From contig JAYKKT010000036.1 in the NCBI GenBank assembly GCA_036023115.1, positions 7,274,001 through 7,338,000 on the forward strand: a stretch of 64,000 bases of DNA, read 5' to 3'. Made by a program: the position numbers and the translations under genes. Numbering within the stretch: position 1 is the first letter of the stretch; the number at the start of each line of letters is the position of its first letter. Origin of the DNA: Brasenia schreberi (lineage: Eukaryota > Streptophyta > Magnoliopsida > Nymphaeales > Cabombaceae). The notes beneath the pieces are model-generated. The model had not been told where the DNA came from. It saw nothing but the letters and a program-made list of their open reading frames with translations, and ran no database searches. This document shows positions 12,201 to 24,200 of the stretch, piece by piece.

Positions 12201-15200
12201 AATAGAAAATTGGAACTATGGAGAGAAACATTAGAAAGTAAAGGCTTCCGACTTAGTAGAACAAAGACAAAATATATGGAATGTAAGTTTGATCATTTGG
12301 TTACTTTAGAGCACATAAAAATTAAAATTGGCACACATTGCATCCCCAAAATAAAAGTTTTAAATACCTAGGGTCAATTTTTTAGAGTGATAGAAGAATT
12401 GATGGAGATGTTACGCATAAAATTAATGCTAGTTGGTTAAAATGGAGAGGAGCATAAGGTATTCTTTGTGACAAGAAGATACCATTAAAGTTAAAAGGTA
12501 AATATTATAGAGCAGGAATTAGACTTGCCATGTTTTATGGTTCTGAGTGTTGTCAGTTAATCATCAACATTTACAAAAGATGTCTTTGGCATAAATGGAG
12601 ATGTTGAGATGGATGAGTGATCATACAAGAAAAGACCTATACATAATGAGGTTATTAGAAACAAATTGGGAGTGACACCAATAATGGATAAAATGAGAGA
12701 ATATCATTTAAGATGGTTTGAACATGTAGGAAGAAGATCAAAAGAAGAACCTGTAAGTAGGTATGAAAAACTATATTTTGAAAGTATTAAACGCGGTAGA
12801 GGACCACCACAAAAGTGTTGAAAAGAAATAATAAAGAATGATCTAGCTTATGTTGACTTAACTGCTAATATGACAAATGATAGCACTCTCTAGAAACAAA
12901 GAATTCATGTAGCCGACCTAGTCTAGTACGGAAAAAGGCTTAGTTGTTGTATCATATCCTCCTCTTCCTCTGTCTTATTGTCCGATTCTCTTATCTCTAT
13001 TTTCTCATTTTTCTACTATATCATATTTGGATTCATGCCTGGTAGAATTGTGTGAATTATCGAGGTATGAAGTTAATGAGTCATACTATGAAATTGTGGG
13101 AAAGAATTATCAAACGTAGATTAAGACAAGTATCGAGTACAACAGAGAACCAATTTGGATTCATACCAGGCAAATCTACTGTTGAAGCAATTCACCTTTT
13201 AAGACGTATTATGGAACATTTTAGAGCAAAAAAGAAAGACCTTCACATGATATTTATTGATCTAAGAAAAGCTTATGATAAGGTACCGAGGGAGGTTCTT
13301 TGGAGAATCTTGGAAAAAAGAGGTATCCCATTGACATACATAAACCTTATAAGAGACATGTATGATGGTGCAAAAACATGTGTGAGGACTCATGAAGGAA
13401 TGACAGACTTCTTTGAAGTTAATATTGGGTTACATCAAGGATCAACTTATATCCATACTTACTTATAATGGTGATTGATGAGTTAGCAAAACATATTCAA
13501 GATGAAGTGCCTTGGTGTATGTTATTTGCAGATGACATTGTGTTAGTGGAAGAATCTAAGGAAAAAGTTAATAGAAAATTAGAACTATGGAGAGAAGCAT
13601 TAGAAAGCAAAGGCCTCCGACTTACTAGAATAAAGACAAAATATATGGAATGTAAGTTTGATCATTTGGTTACTTCAAAGGACATAAAAATTAAAATTGA
13701 CACACATTGCATCCCCTAAAACGAAAGTTTTAAATACCTAGGGTCAATTTTTCAAAGTGATGGAAGAATTGATGGAGATGTTACGCATAGAATTAATGCT
13801 AGTTGGTTAAAATGGAGAGGAGCATCAGGTATTCTTTGTGATAAGAAGATATCATTAAAGTTAAAAGGTAAATATTATAGAGCAACAATTAGACGTGTCA
13901 TGTTTTATGGTTCTGAGTGTTGGGAAGTTAACCATCAATAGAAATGAAGATGTTGAGATAGATGAGTGGTCATAGAAGAAAAGACCGTATACATGATAAG
14001 GTTATTAGAAACAAATTAAGGGTGACACCAATAGAGGATAAAATGAGAGAATATCGTTTAAGATGGTTTGAACATATAGAAAGAAGATCAGAAGAAGAAC
14101 CTGTAAGAAGGTATGAAAAACTAAAATTTAAAAGTATTAAAAGAGGTAGAGGATGACCACAAAAGTGTTGAAAAGAAACAATAAAGAATGATCTAGCTTA
14201 TTGTGAGTTAACTGATGACATGACACATGATAGAGCTATGTGGAAACAAAGAATCCATGTAGCCGATCCCGTCTAGTATGAGAAAAGGCTTAGTTGTTGT
14301 TGTTATATTGTATTTTCTGAATAGGCAACATTTTCAATAGGATATTGGATAGGAAGTTTGCTTGTGATTCCTGCTCATACTTCAAGAAGCCAATTAACCA
14401 TTGCATGATTTTGGGAAAAAAATAGAAAGTTATACAGCAGGACATTGAGTATACCTATAAGTTCCAATTAAAAGTGTCGAGACATGAAAATCTTTCAAGA
14501 AGCCAGAAAATTATGGTCCTAACGTGTTCCTATGATACCATGTCATAGTCGCGCAATGACACTGACAGCGACACAAACTGTGATTGAGACAACTGGTTGA
14601 TGGCAGCTGCAATAGAAACTTTTACCGGCTGTCCTGCTGCCAGATACAATTTGGACCAAAAACTGAATTTGGTCGGTGTACCCGGGTCTCCTCTTGTTTA
14701 AAGTAAAAAAGTTTAAAACTTTTTTCATGTATAAGAAGAAAAATGGAGAAGAAAAAACTGAAAGGTAGGGGAAGAAAATGAAAATGGGAATCGACAAAAG
14801 AGAGAACACAGGAAGACCAAAAGTTACAAAAGAAGAAACGGAAAAATAAAAAACAATTTTCACAGCTGAATGATGCCTGTCACCAACAGCTAACCTAAAG
14901 CAGGGAGCTCATTGACCCTCTGTAGTTACACAATCAATAGAAAGATACATAGAGAGAGAGGCATGCTTCCTCTCCCCCCTAGTTACGTAGAGAAAGAGCC
15001 TCTCTCTCTCTCTCTCCTGTTAGTTGTATGCAGTTATGCCATAACATACAACTAAACAAAGTACTTGATGTAGTTTAAGGTGATCGATTGTTGTATTAAA
15101 GTGTACTTCATGAATTGTTGGCATTATGAATACAATTTCACAGATAACTGCCTGCTGGTGACTGTTTGAACAATGAGGCTTGTAAGGATACTTTTGTACC

Positions 15201-18200
15201 CTGGATGCTCATTCAATCTTGATTTCTCTTCCTCATGGGGAAAGATGGAGAATTTTATATCTGCATTGAGTTTGTTGTTTAATTCCTCTCATGAGTTCAA
15301 ACCCAGAAGAGCTCTGAGAGTTTGGCTTTAGACATTCTAGAACAACGTACTGCACTTTTGCTGTAAATAAAAATGATAAGCTCTATATACAGTCTATAAA
15401 TTATCGAGTGAGTATAATGTTATTAATTTATAAGTCAGCAGTGCAAAATTTAAACCAGATAGAAACCAACAACAACTAATCCTTTTCCTATACTAGATGG
15501 GGTTGGCTACATGGATTCTTTGTTTTCACAGAGCCCTATCATAATTTGTAGAATCCATGGTAAATAAGTTTGACAGTTTTACCCTGGCTGTCGGAAGACT
15601 ACTGCAACCCTCCTCCTTTATTTGGGTTTGGGACTGGCCATGCAAGGGTGATCCCTTACTTTGATAGAAGCCAAAACAAATAAAATTACCAAATGGAAAG
15701 GCTCTAACCAAATTTTGTCATTCCTTACTTTTGTCAAAGATAGTCTCTATTGCTGGAACTATTGATATTTTATTGTAACTTTTTGATTCATTGTCTTCCT
15801 ATACTTATTGAAATTAGACACATTTGGAAGCAAACTTGTAAGATTTCTGTTCTTACCACTTTCCATCACAGGAAAAAAGATGAGGAATGGTTAATGGGTG
15901 ACATTGTTCATACACTTACCAATAGACGGTGGCTGGAGAAATGTGTTGTGTATGCAGAAAGTCATGACCAAGCACTTGTTGGTGATAAGACTATCGCCTT
16001 TTGGCTGATGGACAAGGTCTGTATGCGGCTAAGATCAACTATATTACTTCACTGCGCTTGGGAATATGAAGTGCTGTAATGCCATACTAAGCTGCCATTG
16101 TGGTTTATTGTTTGATATCCTAATAGTCTAATACATGCCTTTGTTGTTATGAGATTTTTTTTTGTTTTCAGTTATTGATTGCACATGTTAATTTTCTTCC
16201 TGATGCGTTTCATACTTCTTCTGAACGGTAATTCAGGGTTTATGTCACTAAATCTGGAGTTCTGTATGCCTGTAAAAGATAGCATCTGATGCTAAATATT
16301 GGCCTAAACTAGGCTGAACTTTTTTTCCAATCTGGGCTGTAGATTTCTTTATCCTAAATTGCAGCATTGTAAGAGGAAATCCATTGGTTCTCCCTCCACA
16401 TTTCTAATATAATTAGGGAACTTTTACATAGTTCTGTAAGCAAGTATATTCTTAAACTGCATATGTGCTTTTAACCTAGAAACAACGTTTTCAAGGGCTT
16501 CCTCCTGCCTATTTCATTCTATGCATACCTCACCCCCCCTCTCTCTGTATGAGTAGAACATGATTGGGTTTCAGTTTCCACGCACATTTGACTTGCACTA
16601 GGCAAGGAAGAAAAGGTGTAGCGGCATAAATGTAATAATCTTGTGTCAGTAACATTTCATGTGCCTTTATCTTTTCATCAAACTTGTTGCATTTGCAGGA
16701 TATGTATGATTTTATGGCTCTAGATAGACCATCAACTCCTCTAATAGATCGTGGGATAGCCTTGCACAAGATGATTAGACTCATAACCATGGGTTTAGGT
16801 GGGGAAGGATATCTGAACTTCATGGGAAATGAATTTGGGCATCCAGGTAAATGTTATTAAGTTTCAAAACAAGAACAATTGTCTGTTGATTTGGACTCTG
16901 TTTATAAGTTAACAAGATTTAATAATTGTTTGCTCTATAGAATGGATTGACTTCCCAAGGGGTGATCAGCATCTTCCAGATGGACGTATAATTGCTGGGA
17001 ATAATAACAGCTTTGACAAGTGCAGGCGAAGATTTGATTTGGTGAGATGTACTCATATTTGGTTACTTTCAATTTTTTGATCAACAGTTGCTGACTAGTA
17101 ACGAGGGCAGTAAGCATTGGAATCTTTTTTTATTCTGTGGGTCACAGGGTTGAGGGAGTCTTTATTTGATCTGCTAATCCTTTTGTTTGTTAATTTGAAG
17201 TCAGTTTTGGATTGATAATTCTCTGTAGTTCAGGTGACTGGCAGTCTGGCAGAAGCCTTTAACAGTATTGTTTTTTTTTCCTTTCACGTCATCTGCATGC
17301 CATCTTTTGATTATTATATCTAGAATGGATTCTGTAGGGATTCAACCCTGGTAATTGAAACACGAGAAGTATTATTAGTGGATTAGGGGTTATGCATGTG
17401 TTCTTTTTCCTCTTCTTAGTTCACAAAGAGAGAACATAGGACCATTTGGGTTAGGGTTCCCATGTTAACTACAAGGACTTTAGAGTGCTTGAATAATGTT
17501 AAGGGTCTTTAACAGAAGAAGAAGACTTTCCAAGATAATCTCTTGTGCATCTTCAATGCTTTTGAATCTGAGTATCTTCATTTTGTTATTTCATTTTTGC
17601 AATTGCCTAACTCTCAGCCTAGTTGCTGACATGTATTATGCTTTTTCATGCCAAGTAACCTGTTGAATTTTCATGTCTAGTAACATTTAATTTCCTGACT
17701 ATTACATGCTATTTGTCCATATCAACATACCCTTTTGGGAGCTACTCTGATGTGGCATGCATGTATTTACTGAATTTTCTTTGCCCTTGTTTTCGCCATA
17801 TGGTTACCGTTTATGGGTCATGCACTCATATAGAAGGTAAACTATCAAGTATCAACAACAACTAAGCCTTTTCCCATACTAGACGGGGTCGGCATAGAAG
17901 GTAAACTATACCTAAGAATTTCTTGTCTCAAAAAGTATAAGTTTCTCATTCTTCTATGAAACTATTGCCAATTAGTTTGTTAAAACTACTCAGTCCCTTC
18001 CCTGGTGCTGACCATTGTCAGCACTTTCATTCTTGCCATCTCAAACTCGGCTTTTTTCTCCATTGCTGCACACTGTCATCATCTCAAACTTAACACTGCT
18101 GGTATACTTGTTGAACATGTTCTTATGTGGCTCCCTTTTTCCTTTTGAGAGACCGGCTCTTACTGGATTTTCAGTTTCTTGTGTAAGTACAAACAACAAC

Positions 18201-21200
18201 AACAACAACAACAGCTAAGCCTTTTCCCATATTAGATGGGGTCGGCTACATGGATTATTTGTTTCCATAGAAACTGATCACGTGTCATGCTGACAGTTAA
18301 CTCAACATAAGCTAAATCTTTCTTTATTTCTAATACTTTTATGGTCTTCTTCTTCCTCTTTTAATATTTTTATAGTCTAGTTTCTCATATCTTATAAGAG
18401 CTTTCTTTGGTTGTCTTTCTATATATCCAAACCATCTTAAATATTTTTCTCTCATTTTATCATCTATTGGTGTCACTCTTAATTTGTTTCTAATGATCTC
18501 ATTATGTATACAATCTTTCCTTGTGTGACCACTCATCTGTCTCAATATCTTCATTTCTATCACAAACATCTTTTGAATAGTTAAGTTTTCTCTTTGAATT
18601 TGCAATCCTTACATTCCTCCTTGAGGTAAAATAATCAATTTGTGTTTATCACAAGCCACTCTTATAAGTAATTAAAAGGTCATCGTATTTTCTGAAAATT
18701 GTATTGGCTATAAAATAAAAAGATCACATGGCATACAACAACAACAACTAAGCCTTTTCCCATACTAGACGGGGTCGGCTACATGGATTCTTTGTTTCCA
18801 CAGATCCCTATCGTGTGCCATGTTAGTAGTTAACTCCCAATAAGCTAGATCATTCTTTATTGTTTCTTTCCAATACTTTTGTGGTCGTCCTCTACCTCTT
18901 TTAATACTTTCCAAATTCAGTTTTTCTAACCTTCTTACCGGTTCTTCTTTTGATCTTCTTTCTATATATCCAAACCATCTTAAACGATGTTCTCTCATTT
19001 TATCCTCTATTGGTGCCACTCCTAATTTGTTTCTAATAACCTCATTATGTATACGGTCTTTTCTTGTATGACCACTCATCCATCTCAACATCTTCATTTC
19101 TGTCACAGACATCTTTTGTACATGTTGATGATTAACTGCCCAACACTCAGAACCATAAAACATGGCAGTCCTAATTGCTGCTCTATAATATTTACCTTTT
19201 AACTTTAATGATATCTTCTTATCACAAAGAATACCTGATGCTCCTCTCCATTTAAACCAGCAAGCATTAATTCTATGTGTAACATCTCCATCAATTCTTC
19301 CATCACTCTGAAAAATTGACCCTAGGTATTTAAAACTTTCCTTTTGGGGAATGCAATGTGTGTCAATTTTAATTTTCATGTCCTCTTAAGTAACCAAATG
19401 ATCAAACTTACATTCCATATATTCTGTCTTTGTTCTACTAAGTCGGAGGCCTTTGCTTTCTAATGTTTCTCTCCATAGTTCCAATTTTCTATTAACTTTT
19501 TCCTTAGACTCCTCCACTAATATAATGTCATCTGCAAATAACATACACCAAGGTACTTCATCTTGAATATGTTTTGTTAATTCATCCATCACCATTATAA
19601 ATAAGTATGGACTTAAAGTTGATCCTTGATGTATCCCAATATTAACTTCAAAGAAGTCTGTCGTTCCTTCATGAGTCCTCACACATGTTTTTGCACCATC
19701 ATACATGTCTCTTATAAGGTTAATATATGTCAATGGGATACCTCTTTTTTCCAAAGTTCTCCAAAGAACCTCCCTCGGTACCCTATCATAAGCTTTTTCT
19801 AGATCAATAAATATCATGTGAAGGTCTTTCTTTTTTGTTCTAAAATGTTTCATAAGACGTCTCAAAAGGTGAATCGCTTCAATAGTAGATCTGCCTGGCA
19901 TGAATCCAAATTGGTTCTTTGTTGTACTTGATACTTGTCTTAACCTACATTCGATAATTCTTTCCCACAATTTCATAGTATGACTCATTAACTTGATACC
20001 TCGATAATTCGCACAATTTTGAATGTCTCCCTTGTTCTTATATATGGGTATAAGTGTACTTGCTCTCCATTCCTCAGGCATTTTTTGATTTTTCCATATT
20101 TCATTAAATAGTCTCGTGAGCCAAGTGATTCCTATTTCTCCTAGTATTTTCCAAACTTCTATAGGAATATTATCTGGTCCTACCGATTTACCACCCTTCA
20201 TATGTTTAAGAGCCTCTTTGACTTCATTCTTTTGAATACGTCGGTAGAAATTGTGGTTTATATACTTTTCTGACTTAGCTAAATCTCCTAAACTAATACT
20301 AACATCTTTATTTTCATTAAAAAAATTATAAAAATAGTTTTTCCATCTATTTCTTATATCATCATTTGCCACTAGAATTTTTTCATCCTCGTCTTTTATG
20401 CATCTAACATAATTAAGATCTTTAGTTTTCTTATCTCTAGCCCTAGCTATCCTAAAAATCTCTTTCACCCTCTTTTGAGTTAAGTTTTTTATATAAGTCC
20501 TACCAAATCTTAGCTTTTTCTTCACTAACGGCCTTTTTCTCTTCCTTCTTTGCTGTCTTATAAGGTTCTAAAGTTTCACTAGTTTTCTTGGCATAATGTA
20601 ATTTGTAACATTCCCTCTTTGCCTTGATTTTATTTTGCACTACTTCACTCCACCACCAAGCTTCTTTTTGTGCCGGTACACCTCCCTTTGATACCCCTAA
20701 CACATCTTTCGCCACTTTCCTAATATGTATAGCCATATTGTTCCACATATCACAGGGTGTGCTAACATAATTCCAAATATCTCCTTGAAGGATTTTCTGT
20801 TTAAATATATATTCTTTCTCGCTTTTGAGGTTCCACCCAGTGTTGTCTAACGCGTATCATATCGGGTATCGTTGGGCTCCACGATACGGGCGTATCGCCC
20901 ATATCGTACGATACGGGCGATACAACCATTTTCTTTTGAAAAAAAAAATTTCAATTTTTTTTTCAAAGTTTCTACTTTCTGGCCACCCTTCACTTCTCTC
21001 TTCTCCCCTCTTCACAAGCTCCGAATGTGTGAATCTGCTCGAATAACATGATCTTGTTTTCTATGGTATTGAGTCTATTGACTTTGACTATGGAGCACTA
21101 TCCTATATGCTCGATATTGGTTCTGATTTGGAATCCAACATATTGAACCTGGTTCGTGGTAAACCTTGTTGAGTATTTACCAGTGTTGTCTGACGCGTAT

Positions 21201-24200
21201 CGTATCGTGTATCGCTGGGCTCCATGATAAGGGTGTATCGTATCGTATCGTACTTTAATATTAAAATAATACAAAAATTAATTAAAAATAAAAAATAGCA
21301 AAAAATAAAAAAAATCAGGAAAAAATCAAGAAAAATCTTATAATTGCTTTAAATTCATATAATGTAAGTTTAGTACAGATTGAGCATTCAGCATTGAACA
21401 ATTGCATCCAAATTTACATATTTTGAATCCAAAAAATAAAATACAGACATAGTTTACACTTTACAGTACACTACAGTTACATATAATGTTACATTTTACA
21501 AATTGTAATCAGGATCATCAACTAAATAATCTTCATCTTCTCCTTGTTGCAGATCCTCATCATCATCAGCCACGCCCACACCTTCTTCTTCAAAATCAAA
21601 TTCTTCATCTCCATAATGTTGTTGCGCTCCTTCCAAATTAATCCAGGCAACGTCTTCTTCTGTTAGGAGGGCATTTTCTTCAGTGTCTTCCATAACCCAA
21701 TCTTCTAATATATCAAAATTATCCAAACTTATTGGATCGAATTGACTTTCTTCTCTATTTATTTTTTTTAATTGCCTACAACACAAACAAAGATAAACAA
21801 TTAGTAAGTAATATTAACGATTAAAAACTGAAGTTAAATAATATCGAATTGAAAATTTGAAAGTAATACAACATTACCTTTCACGAAGGCGCATGTTACA
21901 ACGAATATAAACCAAATCATTAAGCCTTTTGTGTTCCAACTTGTTGCGCTTTTTTGTATGGATGTGTTTAAAAACACTCCAATTTCTTTCACAACCTATT
22001 GCACTACAGGTTTGGCTTAAGACTCTAACTGCAAAATCTCTAAGGTTTGGACAATCACTTCCAAACCTGTTCCACCAAACATCTGTAAAAAAAATATAAA
22101 GTTATAAACATTAGAGACATAATAATCTACAGTAATGTAAGATGTAACTTAAATATGAAAATAAACAATGTACCTGGACGCATCGTAGAGCGGTTGCGAA
22201 TTGCAACAGGTAAACCCATCAAGTGAAGAGCATTATCATATATCTCCATCTCTCGATGTATCGCATCTACTATGCTCTCATCAGGGACTAATCTGTCGAT
22301 GCATTCAATGATTCCTCGATTAACCTCACCGTCCCTTTTGAAGGTTGCTGAGTACCTCAATGATGGGTTTAGATAGTAGGCTACTGCATGAATAGGTTGA
22401 TGCAATTGTTTATTCCATCTACTATCAATTATTTTTCACACGGGCACATAATCTCTTTTTTTTCCATTAAAGTTATTTCTGATTGCTTCTTTTGCCCTGT
22501 CCATGGCTTCATAAAGGTAGCCCATAGATGGTTTCTCCTCGCTGTCAGCCAATCTCAAAACTTTCACTAAAGGACAAGTAATTTTCAATAATCTGATACA
22601 TGCATTCCAAAATGAACTTCTAAAAACCGTTTCTGCAATCTCATTTAACTTTCTTTTCCTTCTGTTTTGTGGCAACTCTGTAAATTTTTGCCACTCATCT
22701 GAGGAGAACATTCTCTTTAAAGCTTACTTCTGTCTCACAATACTCTGTACAGATAAGAAGTTTGTTGCGAACTGAGTTGCAGCTGTGCGAAGAAGCTCTG
22801 CACCTTCTGTGTATCTCCTCATCATACACAAAACAAATGCATGGTAGTAAATGAATTTTGTAATATCTTGGCAACACTCAGTTGCTGCCTTTATTTCATC
22901 CATCTCACCAATGTCCTCGAGGATGAGATATAAACAATGGGCTGCACATGGTGTCGAGTAGAAAGTCCCATAAATATCAGCTAACTCCTTTCCAGCTGCT
23001 TTGTAGTTAGCTGCATTATCTGTAATCAATTGGATTACATTTTCTAGCCCAACCTCCTGTATAACCTTATCAAATTCCTCTCGTAGGATCTCTGCAGTGT
23101 GCCTCTGCTTTGACATATCTAGAGATCTCAAAAACATGAGTCATTTAGGACAATATACAAGAAAGTTTAGCAATGTTCTTCCTTGCCTATCGGTCCATCC
23201 ATCTACCATGATAGTGCATCCTGTTTCCTTCCACGATTGTCTCAAAGTCGAACAATATTGTTGCACTTCAATCACGGTCTGATCTAATATCTTCTCTCTC
23301 AACTTCTAATAAGAGGGCATCCTGTATCCTGGACCAATGTTAGCAATTGCATCTGCCATTGCTTGAAAATGAAAACTGTTTGCTGCATTAAATGGAATGC
23401 ATGCATCATAAAACCATTTGCCCACTGCATGGTCTGCTTGATCGTGCAGTTGTTCTGAAGCCATAGCAGCACGAATTCCTAGCTGAGCACCAGGTGTAGT
23501 GGAAGGAGGAAAGAACGAATGTATGCTATAAGAAGAAGCTCTTCCTCTACTCCTTCCTGAACTTCCTCTTCTGCCACCTCCAAAGTCTTCAGCTGCAACC
23601 CTCTTTCCTCTGCTAGGTGCTCGCGAACTGCTACTACCAATATCTGTTCTAACATCTGAAGGCAAACTATCAGTGAATCCAACTCCAGTGACAGTAACAT
23701 CATCAGCTTCTTCACACATCTGAAAATCATTCTTTTGTTGTCTCTTTTCCTGTATGCTCTGAATCATCTACAAGCATTACCATTTAATACCTTCTGGCAC
23801 ACTTCTAACTCTGCGTGTGTATGTTGCAACTTCTTTCCTGGTTCCTGCTAGGTAGTGTTTCAACCTTGAAATTCCACCACTAACCATATTTTCACAAAAT
23901 AAACATCTGATTTTTAACCTTGAACCCTCAACTGGTATATCCCACTGCCATGCCGGATCATCAGACTTTGAATGAGTCTCTTCCACCCCTTCCTGTCATC
24001 TCAATGGAGTACTTTAATTCAAACAAAAACCTGAAAATAAAAGCACTTCGTAAATCCCCTAATCTTCAAATAACACTCAAATCGAGTGTCTCCCACTTTA
24101 TGAATGCAATAAAAATCGTATATACACACTTAATAACTTCATATTTTGTCATTCAAAAAAAAAACCGAAATAACACAAAAAACAGTAAATATAAAGGAAA

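Noticed and set aside
18190..18220. CAA triplet run as a CRISPR-like or stand-alone microsatellite
   Set aside because: It is the reverse complement of the GTT-type 3' terminus of the RTE LINE and recurs at each copy.
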